A stretch of 64,000 nucleotides of DNA from Pseudidiomarina aquimaris (GCF_003987395.1 NZ_PIPT01000008.1:1-64000); one strand, 5' to 3'. Shown: positions 54,462-63,608, counted from the first letter of the stretch. The notes: generated from the sequence alone by a model not told the origin. Translations and numbers: made by a program.

Positions 54462-54920
54462 CTAAAGCTTACGGCCGAGTTTGCGCTCAACGAGCCGCTT
54501 TTCCCAGCCGGGGCTTAAGAAGCTAATCTTCTCAAAGGCAATCAGCCCCTGCACGACCAGGCCTAAACCGATACCACCGAAAACCCAATACAGCAGTGGC
54601 TCGTCGTAACCGAAGTAGAAGAATACCGCGGCCATGACAAGATAGGTGATTAACCCTTCGTAAAAGCTCTTTACTCGCTTGGCGTATTGCAGAGCGCGTT
54701 GTTCGTCGTGTTGTAATATTGCGTCGTCTTTCATTGTGTCGTCCTCAGGTTGAAGTTGAGATAAGTCGACCTCCAAGACTGCAGCAAGCGCTTTGTTTGT
54801 TTCCATACTGGCCGGGTGGCCGCGTTCAATGCGTTGAATGGTGCGTGTCGTTACACCCGCCATCTCCGCCAATTGAGCTTGTGACCAGCCGTTTTTCAAA
54901 CGTAATTTCCTAACTAACAT
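54462..54920 (-). CDS. XRE-type HTH protein with two-helix membrane tail (2TM)
   Basis: 152 residues from MLVRKLRLKNGWSQAQLAEMAG; the longer frame to 54983 adds an unlikely extension. An XRE-type HTH (about 5-55) is followed by a linker and a 2TM domain with two helices (GLITYLVMAAVFFYFGY and LYWVFGGIGLGLVVQGLIAF), then WEKRLVERKL. Membrane-bound HTH-2TM proteins are often small regulators. The target is not evident; the small gene at 55143 lies divergently about 220 bp upstream. Confidence 0.8.
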   Translation of the reverse strand: MLVRKLRLKNGWSQAQLAEMAGVTTRTIQRIERGHPASMETNKALAAVLEVDLSQLQPEDDTMKDDAILQHDEQRALQYAKRVKSFYEGLITYLVMAAVFFYFGYDEPLLYWVFGGIGLGLVVQGLIAFEKISFLSPGWEKRLVERKLGRKL

Positions 54921-55031
54921 AATTCGCTTACCTTGTGTGCTTGAGGTGACTGCAGTCTGCCCCAAAAGCGACAACCGCAACACGTAATGAACACGAAATG
55001 TCGACGAAACCGATACGACAGTTTCTTAAAA

Positions 55032-55068
55032 TCAATAACTTACTCGAACATCGGAGGGAGTGCTAGTA
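55032..55068. repeat. 37-bp dispersed repeat, copy 1
   Basis: TCAATAACTTACTCGAACAT plus CGGAGGGAGTGCTAGTA. It matches 59257-59293 at 34 of 37 positions. It lies in the upstream region of the gene at 55143. Confidence 0.8.
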
Positions 55069-55142
55069 TAGTGAACCTAAAATAATTAAGACGAGGCGGA
55101 CATATGCCGCAAGTCACAGTTTGTATTTGAAGGGTACTCCCA

Positions 55143-55754
55143 GTGCTTAATCATTTCAGCTTCTTACTATTATTCACTCAAATCATCGCATCAGAGCCAA
55201 GTTGGTACACAGAGCCGAACACACGACAGGCGATTACGTTTGCAGTCGACTCCGTTGAACATGGATTCAAACTCACACCGAAGGACGCAGAAGCATCCGC
55301 TGGATTCGAGATCCGCTTCAATGCTGACCTTAAGTCAAATGGCTATTTCGTGGCCCCCGAAACACTCGCGATTCGAGCGTTAAACAAACAACACAAAGAT
55401 ACTTTGAGCTTCATGTTGCCGCGTTTTGGCTACCATTATTCAGCTGAAGTGCAGGTTCCTGAAGCGGAGTTCTCAATTCAGGCTCGCCAGCTGTTACAAC
55501 CAAGCACAAACGATGTCGTGAAAATACTTATCTTCATTAACGAATCCGAGCCGGTTGCCACTTTAATGCTAGACCTGACGGCTAACGAAGCTATGCTCAT
55601 CGAAAACCGCCCGTACTCGATGGCTCCGTTTTTGCTCGAGCTGATCGCGTTTGAACCGCGTAAAGACGACAACATTGGTAGTTGCTTGCAACGCTATTCA
55701 AACGATAGCTATATCTGTAAAAAACCCGGAAATTTAACCCGATTTCAAATGTAA
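55143..55754 (+). CDS. Secreted protein of unknown function
   Basis: 203-residue protein from a GTG start with GAAGGG upstream. A short hydrophobic signal-like N-terminus (HFSFLLLFTQIIA) suggests export. The rest is beta-rich with few motifs, and two cysteines near the C-terminus (SCLQRYSNDSYICKK) could form a disulfide. I recognise no family. Its TAA stop falls in the first of two GTAACC palindromes shared with the convergent DUF3307 gene. Confidence 0.6.
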   Translation: MLNHFSFLLLFTQIIASEPSWYTEPNTRQAITFAVDSVEHGFKLTPKDAEASAGFEIRFNADLKSNGYFVAPETLAIRALNKQHKDTLSFMLPRFGYHYSAEVQVPEAEFSIQARQLLQPSTNDVVKILIFINESEPVATLMLDLTANEAMLIENRPYSMAPFLLELIAFEPRKDDNIGSCLQRYSNDSYICKKPGNLTRFQM

Positions 55755-55797
55755 CCAAAATGGGTTACATTTTTGATTGTAACCTTATTAGGTTACA
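55751..55797. promoter_or_regulatory. Paired GTAACC palindromes at the end of the SatD-DUF3307 operon
   Basis: GTAACCAAAATGGGTTAC (55751-55768) and TGTAACCTTATTAGGTTACA (55778-55797). The first is followed by TTTTT and may terminate the rightward gene. They contain the stop codons of both convergent genes and resemble the palindromes upstream of the operon. Confidence 0.7.
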
Positions 55798-56587
55798 CCT
55801 CGAACCCTAGCGCTACCCGTGCCAAAATACCTACCAGTAACACAATCCCAAAGCTTGCGAGCGTGCCGAGTAAAACATATTCATTCAGTTTGGTATTATT
55901 GCCACCGCTTTCGCCATACCGAAGTACCGATTTTGCCGCAATGATAAAACCAATTGCAGTGTACTGATCCACAAAAATCAGAGTCAGTACCACCGCACGT
56001 TCAATGTACCCGATCAGCTTGCCAGCCTTGGGGATCTGATTGTCGCCATTTTTAGGGGTATGGGGTGAGAGTAACAACATGACTAAGATTGACGTGGGTC
56101 TCAAAACCAGCAGGTAAGCGCCGAAAATAACTAAATGATTGACGGTCAGCAGGCCGGAAAAATTATTCAGGTCGTCGAACAGCCAAGCCCATACAATCAA
56201 TATCCACATCAGATGTGCCATCTGGTCACCAACTAAGGTAATTACGGCGTTGTCGTCCGACATCATTTTAAGACGCCATCCTGACTTAAGTAGGTCAATG
56301 ACAAGGTGACCTAACGCGATCGCTAGGATGGCAAGATACAAATTTGTATCGCTTAACCTAATGACTTCAATCCCTCGCAGGAAATATAGCACAAACGCCA
56401 TAACCAGTGCGTGAAGAGCAATATGCAATAGGTGCGCTATCATAACGCCGAGCTCTTGGTCGAACACAATAAGCGGCTTTCGTTTTTGGCCAAAATGCTT
56501 CGCATCAACCATTGCCTTACTCTGCAAGTAAAAGTCGCCCAGAATATGGCAAATAAACAAGCTCGCCAGGATTAAATAGTCATTCAT
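55793..56587 (-). CDS. DUF3307-family membrane protein
   Basis: 264-residue integral membrane protein with seven to eight helices. It opens with MNDYLILASLFICHILGDFYLQ, the DUF3307 signature, and has a histidine-rich helix (AHLLHIALHALVMAF) and GHLVIDLLK. Its ATG overlaps the SatD-like stop by 4 bp, and the SatD-DUF3307 pairing recurs across bacteria. The role is unknown. Its stop codon lies in a GTAACC palindrome. Confidence 0.85.
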   Translation of the reverse strand: MNDYLILASLFICHILGDFYLQSKAMVDAKHFGQKRKPLIVFDQELGVMIAHLLHIALHALVMAFVLYFLRGIEVIRLSDTNLYLAILAIALGHLVIDLLKSGWRLKMMSDDNAVITLVGDQMAHLMWILIVWAWLFDDLNNFSGLLTVNHLVIFGAYLLVLRPTSILVMLLLSPHTPKNGDNQIPKAGKLIGYIERAVVLTLIFVDQYTAIGFIIAAKSVLRYGESGGNNTKLNEYVLLGTLASFGIVLLVGILARVALGFEV

Positions 56588-57222
56588 TGATTATCTCCAG
56601 CATGTTGTTCGATCAACGCTTGGGTATAAGCCAAATAGGTGTCAACGACGCTGTAAGCGCTAGCGTTTAATAATTTAGTAGTGTTCACGCGGCTTTTATC
56701 AAGACGCTCGGCTAGCGACTTATGCGGTTCATCAGGGTGAAACAAATAACAGGAAAGTACCAGCGCTTCGGTCTTGGTTAACGACGTTAAATGCGCATCA
56801 AACAGCAAGATGGTAACGCTCAAATGCCACTCCAACTCAGGCTGCGATGAGGAGAATCGAAATAGCTCCGACTTCATTTCTTCCAGTTGATGCCCTGAGC
56901 GAACAAACGCATCGCCGGTTGAGCTTTTTACATTATCCCGCAATTGATCAATCGGCCCCACCGCAATACTCTGGCGCACATCTATCTGCTCAGCTAGTAA
57001 TGTTAAGCGAATTAAGGTGGCGACCCGCAGTGCGTGAGCAGGGTGCGGCAAAACCAATTGAAACTCATCCCCCCGAAAAATATCAAACCGCAGTTGATAA
57101 CGTTCTGAAAGGTCATCAAACAGATCTTTTAAGCGCTTTAAGATCTGCTCATATTTCGTTTTATCGACTTTTTGCGAAGCAACAATATCGCCGGTGATAA
57201 CCGCCGCAAGACACGTAACCAT
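56584..57222 (-). CDS. SatD-family protein, probable DNA-binding partner
   Basis: 212-residue cytoplasmic protein of the SatD family. Its N-terminus (AVITGDIVASQKVD) and the FRGDEFQLVLPHPAHALRVATLIR segment are family hallmarks. The C-terminal third (SLTKTEALVLSCYLF to SRVNTTKLLNASAY) looks like a helix-turn-helix. A perfect 20-bp-arm inverted repeat lies 39 bp upstream and related palindromes lie at the far end of the operon, so it may bind these sites and control itself. Biochemical activity is unknown. Confidence 0.82.
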   Translation of the reverse strand: MVTCLAAVITGDIVASQKVDKTKYEQILKRLKDLFDDLSERYQLRFDIFRGDEFQLVLPHPAHALRVATLIRLTLLAEQIDVRQSIAVGPIDQLRDNVKSSTGDAFVRSGHQLEEMKSELFRFSSSQPELEWHLSVTILLFDAHLTSLTKTEALVLSCYLFHPDEPHKSLAERLDKSRVNTTKLLNASAYSVVDTYLAYTQALIEQHAGDNQ

Positions 57223-57260
57223 AGCTAACCTATTGATTAAAATTTAATAGACACTTTTAA

Positions 57261-57310
57261 AAGTAACCTTATTTAGTTACTTTTGCAAATGTAACTAAAT
57301 AAGGTTACTT
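57261..57310. promoter_or_regulatory. Perfect 20-bp-arm inverted repeat upstream of the SatD operon
   Basis: AAGTAACCTTATTTAGTTAC, loop TTTTGCAAAT, then the exact reverse complement. Each arm is itself a near-palindrome of the GTAACC type seen at 55751-55797. It could be an operator pair or a strong hairpin in the leader. Confidence 0.8.
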
Positions 57311-57380
57311 AAATCAAGTATGGTTAGTGGTTTCTTGAAGCCAGGTGTAATCCCCTGATGGCCGACTTTCCTAAAAAAAA

Positions 57381-57407
57381 CACCTCTGCCCTATTCAGAC
57401 AGAGGTG
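57381..57407 (-). terminator. Intrinsic terminator for the 57433-58377 gene
   Basis: CACCTCTG and CAGAGGTG pair around CCCTATTCAGA. On the minus strand the stem is followed by eight Ts, so it ends the leftward thrombospondin-repeat gene. The stem again uses the ACCTCTG/CAGAGGT arms. Confidence 0.85.
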
Positions 57408-57432
57408 CTTGTTTACACAGCAAAGCTAGGTT

Positions 57433-58377
57433 TTAACGATCACCAGTAGAGCTTGCAGACTCATACAAAGCTTCACGCAACAAACGCGCTTCTGCGTATG
57501 AAATCACACCGTCAGCAACCAAGTCGTACGACACAGCTTTTTCGCACGAAGATGGACCGCTGCGAACTGAGCGAATACCACGGCGTGGCGCTTCTTCTTC
57601 AACAGCTTCACAAGCCGCATAGTGGTCAGCAATAGAACAGCCATTCGCATCAACGTAGTTGGTTACGCCTGAGTCGTACCAGCCGTCGAACAACATTGTT
57701 TCATCAAGAATCGATACAGGGCATGTATCCACATTGTCGACAACACCATCGCCGTCAGCGTCCAACACCAAATAGGACAATGTCGCAACTGGACCAAATG
57801 CATCAATGTGCACGTAAGTTTGTTCCAAGCTGTTATAGCCAAAATGCGTGTAGCCGTTCATTACGTTGGTTACAGCACCTTCGTTAAACTGCGGAAAACC
57901 GGTGGTAAAGTCACTGAAAATTGAACCTGACGGTCCGCTCAACAGAGGATCTAGCCAGAAATAAGAACTACCATTAAAGCTGATATCCCCCATTACCATA
58001 ACACGATCAAATGAGCCGTTGTTACCATAGAAAATAACGTCCGGACGCGCTGCTACGTTTTCCGGTAAGTCACCATCAAAAGTGATCGTTGGGCCAGGTA
58101 CCAGTTGGTCCTGTGCGTCGTAGTACTTGATATCAAATAGCGTTACCGCGTTGTCGTACTGCTTTACTTGCGGGTCTGAGTTAAGCAAAGTGGCAGACGT
58201 ATCGAATTCAATAAAAATACGATAAAACGATGCCGTTGGATATACCGAAAGCGCATCACTCGCATCACCAAGACCAGTTCCCTCAATTACAAGAGTTTGG
58301 CGATTTTCTTCTTGCGCAGTGGCGTTCAGACTAAATGCTAGTGCCGCCGCAGCAAGTGTTGCTGTAAGTAGTTTCAT
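57433..58377 (-). CDS. Secreted protein with thrombospondin type-3-like calcium motif
   Basis: 314 residues. The signal peptide ends near residue 21 (ATAQ). The body is beta-rich, followed by DADGDGVVDNVDTCP, a thrombospondin type-3/EF-hand-like calcium loop, and a Cys-containing helical tail. The ATG at 58377 is preferred because GGAG lies upstream and the signal peptide begins there. Function unknown; possibly an exported calcium-dependent adhesin or matrix protein. Confidence 0.72.
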   Translation of the reverse strand: MKLLTATLAAAALAFSLNATAQEENRQTLVIEGTGLGDASDALSVYPTASFYRIFIEFDTSATLLNSDPQVKQYDNAVTLFDIKYYDAQDQLVPGPTITFDGDLPENVAARPDVIFYGNNGSFDRVMVMGDISFNGSSYFWLDPLLSGPSGSIFSDFTTGFPQFNEGAVTNVMNGYTHFGYNSLEQTYVHIDAFGPVATLSYLVLDADGDGVVDNVDTCPVSILDETMLFDGWYDSGVTNYVDANGCSIADHYAACEAVEEEAPRRGIRSVRSGPSSCEKAVSYDLVADGVISYAEARLLREALYESASSTGDR

Positions 58378-58471
58378 TATTATTGTTCTCCAATGGAAGT
58401 AAACCGACACTCGTCAGTATCGGCTGCACAAGTGATTAAATCCTGCGCTCCAGTAAACTTCCACATTCCCG

Positions 58472-58481
58472 ACCTCTGCAC
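58472..58481. repeat. Isolated REP1 arm
   Basis: ACCTCTGCAC, with the nearest core 74 bp to the right at 58546. This arm-then-core order is the same as at 53534-53627. The rest of 58378-58545 shows no gene. Confidence 0.5.
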
Positions 58482-58545
58482 AAGAAAAAACGACCGCAGC
58501 ATAACAACTTACATAGGAAAAGTGGACAAAATCGTTGGAAAACAT

Positions 58546-58566
58546 GAGGGAGGGCTGCCCTCCCTT
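58546..58566 (-). repeat. REP1 core after the channel gene
   Basis: GAGGGAGGGCTGCCCTCCCT, with inverse core orientation, nine bases beyond the stop of the channel gene. No arms are recognised at the normal distance. Confidence 0.75.
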
Positions 58567-58574
58567 ATTTAATT

Positions 58575-59231
58575 TTACTTTTCGGTGATATCCATGGTCT
58601 CAGGATTCGGAATCAGCCCAATAAAACGCGCCAAACTCAGCAGCGTCATAAAGAGACCGATGACCGCTTGCGCAATAACAATGGTGTAGGCCAGCACACT
58701 GAGCGGTGTGACGTTGTAAAAACCGAAGCTGGTCATGACTACGAAGCTGGTGTAAACCGCGCCGAACACGCTCTCGTTGGAACCGGGCACGGTAAAATCG
58801 AAGATTTGACTGAAAAACGCATACTGGGCAGCGAACCAGAAGATGATTTCGAAGTAGTTCTGCATCAAGAGCAAAATCATCCGTCGGTAGCCGTGCAGCG
58901 CATAACTGCGCCCTGCGCGCTTCGCGCGATACTCGTCGAACAGCAGCACGTTCATCTGGTACACGACGACCTCGAACACACGCAAAAATGCATAGCCCGC
59001 GATAATGCCGCCCACCCAAACGCTCGGCACATAAATCACCAACGGCACCGCGGCGACCGACAAGAACACATGGCTCAGCGCCCAGGCATCAACAAAACGC
59101 CCAGTTCGCGCGCCAGCAAAGAGCTTGCGCACTAGATTAAATACAGAAAGCTTGCCGAGCCAACGGAAAACCGTTTCCCAGAAGTCGACGATGAAGGTAG
59201 GTTTGGGTGGTTGTGGTTTTTGTTCTGTCAC
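58575..59231 (-). CDS. Ion-channel-like membrane protein with non-canonical filter
   Basis: 218-residue integral membrane protein with four predicted helices. The last two flank VVMTSFGFYNVTPLS. In an ion-channel (Ion_trans_2) fold the selectivity filter sits here, normally TVGYG; the sequence here is TSFGF, so potassium selectivity is doubtful. It is a single gene with a short upstream gap that contains a 37-bp dispersed repeat. Confidence 0.72.
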   Translation of the reverse strand: MTEQKPQPPKPTFIVDFWETVFRWLGKLSVFNLVRKLFAGARTGRFVDAWALSHVFLSVAAVPLVIYVPSVWVGGIIAGYAFLRVFEVVVYQMNVLLFDEYRAKRAGRSYALHGYRRMILLLMQNYFEIIFWFAAQYAFFSQIFDFTVPGSNESVFGAVYTSFVVMTSFGFYNVTPLSVLAYTIVIAQAVIGLFMTLLSLARFIGLIPNPETMDITEK

Positions 59232-59256
59232 GGGCTACACTCGATGTTATTGATGT

Positions 59257-59293
59257 TCAATAACTTACTCGAACATCGGCGTGAGTGCCAGTA
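59257..59293. repeat. 37-bp dispersed repeat, copy 2
   Basis: TCAATAACTTACTCGAACAT plus CGGCGTGAGTGCCAGTA, in the same orientation as 55032-55068 with three mismatches. It is between the channel gene start and the 82-residue gene stop. Confidence 0.8.
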
Positions 59294-59310
59294 ACGCGTA
59301 AGCTGAATCG

Positions 59311-59559
59311 CTAATCTTCCCGCGCCAACTCTTTAAAGATATAAGCCAACAAATGAACAATCAGCAGCGCTTGAGCTGCGTACGACAGCACACCGGCTAA
59401 AATGCCCAACGATTCAAATCCTAAGGTGATCGCAAGTTCAGGGGCACTCAAGAAATACGAGGCGAGGAACAATAATCCGGCAATGCACAGACCTCGAAAG
59501 AGCTTCTTGTCTGCAGCGCGCAAAGAAAAGACACGTGGTTCGGCGTTTTGTGGGGTCAT
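59311..59559 (-). CDS. Small two-helix membrane protein
   Basis: 82 residues with a polar N-terminus and two membrane helices (GLCIAGLLFLASYFLS and LGILAGVLSYAAQALLIVHLLAYIF). I recognise no family. The start has only a weak ribosome site, so confidence is moderate. It is co-oriented with the channel gene and may share its transcript. Confidence 0.55.
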   Translation of the reverse strand: MTPQNAEPRVFSLRAADKKLFRGLCIAGLLFLASYFLSAPELAITLGFESLGILAGVLSYAAQALLIVHLLAYIFKELARED

Positions 59560-59776
59560 GAAGAGCCCTGCCCTATTGTTTTAGTTGTCATTTAAACATG
59601 GCAGTAAGCGCATAAAACGGCAATAAAACAAAAAGCATACTCCACATCGAGTGAAAAGTTACCTTTTGGCAACGCAAATGATACTGTTAGTCTAGGTAGG
59701 AGAATAGACAAACGAATCAATTGCGATATAAAAATGTTATTGTTCATCGACAACTTTAGGTAGAAACGGACCAAAA

Positions 59777-60553
59777 ATGCTAAGCCACGACAGCTTAAAC
59801 GAACTTGAAGCGATTGCGCGCAAAGCCGGCGATGCGATTATGAGGATTTATGATGCGCCGGATTTCGCCGAACGCATAAAGGTGCAGACCAAAGGCGATG
59901 ATAGTCCGCTCACGCAAGCTGACCTCGCGGCGCACGAGATCATTAAAGCGGAACTGAAAAAGTTAAGTGATTCAACCTTAGCTGAACTACCGCAACTGTC
60001 TGAAGAATCAGCCAACATCGACTGGCAAGAGCGCCAGCAATGGCAGACATACTGGCTCATCGACCCGTTGGACGGAACCAAGGAATTTATTAAACGCAAC
60101 GGTGAATTCACGGTGAATATTGCGTTGGTTCTTAACGGCCAACCGATTGCCGGCGTGGTTTACGCGCCAGCGACGCAAACCATGTATAGCGCCACTCAGC
60201 AACTCGGCGCCTTCAAAAATGGTCAACCTATCAAAGCGCGCCAAGACGCCAACGCCGAAACACTCAAAATCGTCGGCTCACGCTCGCATCCGTCGGCCGA
60301 CACGCAGGCATACCTTGACCAGCTCGACAAACCTTACGAGATGGTGCCAATGGGGAGTTCGCTAAAACTCTGCTTGGTCGCTGAGAGCAAAGCGCACCTG
60401 TATCCGCGTTTAGGCCCGACGAGTGAGTGGGATACTGCTGCGGCGCATGCCGTGGCGCTGGCTGCTGGGGCAGAGGTTGTGACGACTGACGGAGAGCCGC
60501 TGACCTACAACCAGAAAGAGTCGTTGTTGAATCCGTATTTTATCGTGAAGTAG
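59777..60553 (+). CDS. cysQ: 3'(2'),5'-bisphosphate nucleotidase
   Basis: Removes the 3' phosphate from PAP/PAPS to recycle AMP during sulfate assimilation. The 258-residue protein has the metal-binding DPLDGTKEFIKRNGEFTVNI (inositol-monophosphatase motif), SPLTQADLAAHE and the C-terminal EWDTAAAHAV. It lies upstream of cysD-cysNC in the same direction, which fits the pathway. Its TAG stop is in a REP2 hairpin. Confidence 0.95.
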   Translation: MLSHDSLNELEAIARKAGDAIMRIYDAPDFAERIKVQTKGDDSPLTQADLAAHEIIKAELKKLSDSTLAELPQLSEESANIDWQERQQWQTYWLIDPLDGTKEFIKRNGEFTVNIALVLNGQPIAGVVYAPATQTMYSATQQLGAFKNGQPIKARQDANAETLKIVGSRSHPSADTQAYLDQLDKPYEMVPMGSSLKLCLVAESKAHLYPRLGPTSEWDTAAAHAVALAAGAEVVTTDGEPLTYNQKESLLNPYFIVK

Positions 60554-60654
60554 CCCGTAGTTTTACTACGGGTCCACCCACCCACGATTTCGATGAAAAT
60601 AACAACCTGTTAAGTGTGCCCCGCAGCATCCCCCGCACTAGAAGTGCGGGCTAC
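60550..60654. repeat. REP2 pair (BIME) between cysQ and cysD
   Basis: GTAGCCCGTAG hairpin (60550-60572) and inverted hairpin ending GTGCGGGCTAC (60632-60654), about 60 bp apart. The first supplies the cysQ stop codon. The paired hairpins may limit read-through into cysD. Confidence 0.85.
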
Positions 60655-60697
60655 GACAAGGTAGAATCGCTAAGCACAACAAGGGGCACACATAAGA

Positions 60698-61603
60698 ATG
60701 AACCATAACCTGACCCATCTGCAGCAGCTCGAAGCCGAAGCCATTCACATCATGCGTGAGGTGGTGGCCGAGTGCGAAAAGCCCGGCATGCTCTACTCGG
60801 TCGGTAAAGATAGTTCGGTGATGCTGCATCTCGCACGCAAGGCCTTTGCGCCAGGCAAGCTGCCCTTTCCATTGCTGCACGTTGACACCACGTGGAAGTT
60901 CCAAGAGATGATTGCCTTCCGCGACCGCATGGCGGCCAAGCACAAGTTTCAGTTATTAACGCACACCAACCCCGAAGGCCTGAAGCAGAACATCAGTCCA
61001 TTCGAGCATGGCAGCGCCGTGCACACCGACATCATGAAAACCCAGGCGCTCAAGCAAGCGCTGAACGAGCATCAGTTTGATGCCGTGTTCGGTGGCGCCC
61101 GCAGAGACGAAGAAAAATCCCGCGCCAAAGAGCGGATTTTCAGTTTTCGTGACGAGCAGCACCGCTGGGACCCGCGCAACCAGCGCCCCGAGCTGTGGAA
61201 CATCTACAACACCAAGCTCAAACCGAAGCAAAGCCTGCGGGTGTTCCCACTCAGTAATTGGACCGAGCTCGATATCTGGCAGTACATTTATCAAGAAAAC
61301 ATCGAAATTCCAGAGCTTTATTTCGCCAAAGAGCGCCCAGTCGTGGAGCGCAACGGCACTTTGATCATGGTCGACGATGACCGTCTTAAGCTTGAGCCAG
61401 GCGAACAACCGCAATACAAGATGGTGCGCTTCAGAACCCTTGGCTGCTACCCGCTGACCGGTGCCATTGAGTCAACTGCAACCACACTGCCAGAGATTAT
61501 TCAGGAAATGTTGCTAACCCGAACCTCAGAGCGCCAAGGCCGTGTGATTGATCACGACAGCAGCGGCTCGATGGAAAAGAAAAAGATGGAGGGGTACTTC
61601 TAA
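60698..61603 (+). CDS. cysD: Sulfate adenylyltransferase subunit 2
   Basis: ATP-PPi-type catalytic subunit of ATP sulfurylase, which forms adenosine 5'-phosphosulfate with CysN. The PP motif [15 protein letters not shown] and later [18 protein letters not shown] and [14 protein letters not shown] are diagnostic. The 301-residue length is as expected. It is followed after 18 bp by cysNC. The two probably form one complex. Confidence 0.97.
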   Translation: MNHNLTHLQQLEAEAIHIMREVVAECEKPGMLYSVGKDSSVMLHLARKAFAPGKLPFPLLHVDTTWKFQEMIAFRDRMAAKHKFQLLTHTNPEGLKQNISPFEHGSAVHTDIMKTQALKQALNEHQFDAVFGGARRDEEKSRAKERIFSFRDEQHRWDPRNQRPELWNIYNTKLKPKQSLRVFPLSNWTELDIWQYIYQENIEIPELYFAKERPVVERNGTLIMVDDDRLKLEPGEQPQYKMVRFRTLGCYPLTGAIESTATTLPEIIQEMLLTRTSERQGRVIDHDSSGSMEKKKMEGYF

Positions 61604-61621
61604 ACGAAGTGCCGAACAGCC

Positions 61622-63514
61622 ATGAGCCATCAATCGCCTCTCATTGCCCAAGACATCGAACAGTACCTCAAGCAACACGAAAGTAAGCAGTTACTCCGCT
61701 TTATCACCTGCGGCAGCGTCGACGACGGCAAAAGCACACTCATCGGCCGACTATTACATGACAGTCAGTTGATCTATGAAGACCAACTGCAAGCGATCAC
61801 CCAAAACGAAGAAGTAAACTTCGCTAATTTGGTCGACGGCTTGCAAGCCGAGCGCGAACAAGGCATCACCATTGACGTGGCCTACCGCTATTTCAGCACC
61901 GCCAAGCGCAAGTTCATTATTGCCGATACCCCAGGTCACGAGCAGTACACGCGCAACATGGCGACCGGCGCCAGCACTAGCGACTTAGCGATCATCCTTA
62001 TCGATGCTGAAAAAGGCGTGCAAACACAGACGCGTCGCCATAGCTTCATTGTCAGCTTGCTCGGCATTAAGCATGTGATCGTTGCCGTTAATAAAATGGA
62101 CAGCGTCGACTTCAGCCAAGAACGCTACAAAGCTATTCAGCAAGAGTACATTGAGCTAGCCGGTTTATTGACGATTCCGGACATCCATTTCGTGCCAATC
62201 AGTGCGCTTAACGGCGACAATGTTGTAAACAAAAGCGCCAATACGCCGTGGTTCCGCGGTCGCACCTTAATGCAATACCTTGAAACCCTAGAAATTCAGC
62301 AGGCGCAGCAAAAAGCCTTCCGCTTGCCAGTGCAATGGGTGAACCGCCCCAACGCACAGTTTCGCGGCTATGCCGGAAACATCGCCTCGGGCGCAGTACA
62401 GCCAGGCGACACCATTCGCGTGCTGCCCTCGGGCAAAGTCACCACAGTGAAAAGTATCGAGACCTTCGACGGTGCATTAGAGCGTGCGCAGGCGCCGCAA
62501 GCGGTCACGTTAACCCTCAACGACGACATCGATATCAGCCGCGGCAATATGATCGTCGAGAAAGACGCCCTGCCCCAAATGTCACGGCGATTGCGCGCCA
62601 AACTGGTTTGGTTGCATGAGGACGCGCTGCAACCGCAGCGGGAATATCTGCTGAAGATGAACACCCAGACCACCACCGCGCAGTGTGAGAAGGTACGCTA
62701 TCGCATCGATATCAATACGCTCAAAGAAGTTGAAGACAACCAGCTTGGTTTGAACGAGATCGGCATGATTGACCTGCAGGCAACGCAGCCGCTGGTGTTT
62801 GATAGTTACCAACAAAACCGTGCCACCGGCGCGTTCACTCTGATCGACAAGCTTACGCAAGCGACGGTGGCAGCGGGTATGGTCACCCAGGCGCTGAATG
62901 ATAGCATTGAAGCGCGCTCGCCTCGGGTGGGCCCGGTTACTTGGCAGACGACCACCGTCAGCGCTGCAGAGCGCGCGGCGTTGAAACAACAGAAACCGGT
63001 GGTGTTGTGGTTTACTGGGCTTTCGGGCGCGGGCAAGTCAGCCATTGCCAATGCAGTCGAAAAGCGATTACTGGAAATGCACAAACACACCTACCTGCTC
63101 GACGGCGACAACGTGCGCCACGGCCTCAATACAGGGCTGACCTTCAGTGAGGCCGATCGCATCGAAAACATCCGCCGCATTGGTGAAGTTGCCAAGCTGA
63201 TGGTCGACGCTGGCTTGATTGTGTTGACTGCATTTATTTCGCCACTACGTGCGAACCGGGAATTCGTGCGCTCGCGACTTGCCCAAGACGAATTTATTGA
63301 GATTTTTGTCGATACGCCGCTCGAGGTGTGTGAACAACGCGACCCGAAAGGCCTCTACGCCAAAGCCCGCCAAGGCGAAATTGCCAACTTTACCGGCATT
63401 AGCTCACCTTACGAGCCGCCTGAAGCGCCGGAGCTGACGCTCGACACCACGGCATTGAGCATCGACGAAGCCGCCGACAAAGTCATCGCCTATTTGGCAA
63501 CACGTAGCCCGTAG
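61622..63514 (+). CDS. cysNC: Bifunctional sulfate adenylyltransferase subunit 1 / APS kinase
   Basis: 630-residue fusion. The N-terminal GTPase ([34 protein letters not shown]) is CysN, the regulatory subunit of ATP sulfurylase. The C-terminal 180 residues are an APS kinase (CysC) with P-loop [17 protein letters not shown] and [10 protein letters not shown], which makes PAPS. The fusion lets APS pass directly to the kinase. The TAG stop is supplied by a REP2 hairpin. Confidence 0.96.
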   Translation: MSHQSPLIAQDIEQYLKQHESKQLLRFITCGSVDDGKSTLIGRLLHDSQLIYEDQLQAITQNEEVNFANLVDGLQAEREQGITIDVAYRYFSTAKRKFIIADTPGHEQYTRNMATGASTSDLAIILIDAEKGVQTQTRRHSFIVSLLGIKHVIVAVNKMDSVDFSQERYKAIQQEYIELAGLLTIPDIHFVPISALNGDNVVNKSANTPWFRGRTLMQYLETLEIQQAQQKAFRLPVQWVNRPNAQFRGYAGNIASGAVQPGDTIRVLPSGKVTTVKSIETFDGALERAQAPQAVTLTLNDDIDISRGNMIVEKDALPQMSRRLRAKLVWLHEDALQPQREYLLKMNTQTTTAQCEKVRYRIDINTLKEVEDNQLGLNEIGMIDLQATQPLVFDSYQQNRATGAFTLIDKLTQATVAAGMVTQALNDSIEARSPRVGPVTWQTTTVSAAERAALKQQKPVVLWFTGLSGAGKSAIANAVEKRLLEMHKHTYLLDGDNVRHGLNTGLTFSEADRIENIRRIGEVAKLMVDAGLIVLTAFISPLRANREFVRSRLAQDEFIEIFVDTPLEVCEQRDPKGLYAKARQGEIANFTGISSPYEPPEAPELTLDTTALSIDEAADKVIAYLATRSP

Positions 63515-63608
63515 TTCTACTACGGGTCAAACCTGCCACCACCGCCATACCCTGAACAACCACCCACGTGTGCCCCGCAGCTTCCCCCGCAGTAAAACTG
63601 CGGGCTAC
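63504..63608. repeat. REP2 pair (BIME) after cysNC
   Basis: GTAGCCCGTAGTTCTACTAC plus GGG (63504-63526) and inverted hairpin ending CTGCGGGCTAC (63586-63608). It has the same layout as the pair at 60550-60654 and shares its GTGTGCCCCGCAG spacer sequence. The first hairpin carries the cysNC stop. Confidence 0.88.

Noticed and set aside
60478-60487. GGGCAGAGGT in cysQ as a REP1 element
   Set aside because: There is no core at the expected distance and the encoded AGAEVV fits normal CysQ, so it is counted only as an isolated motif.
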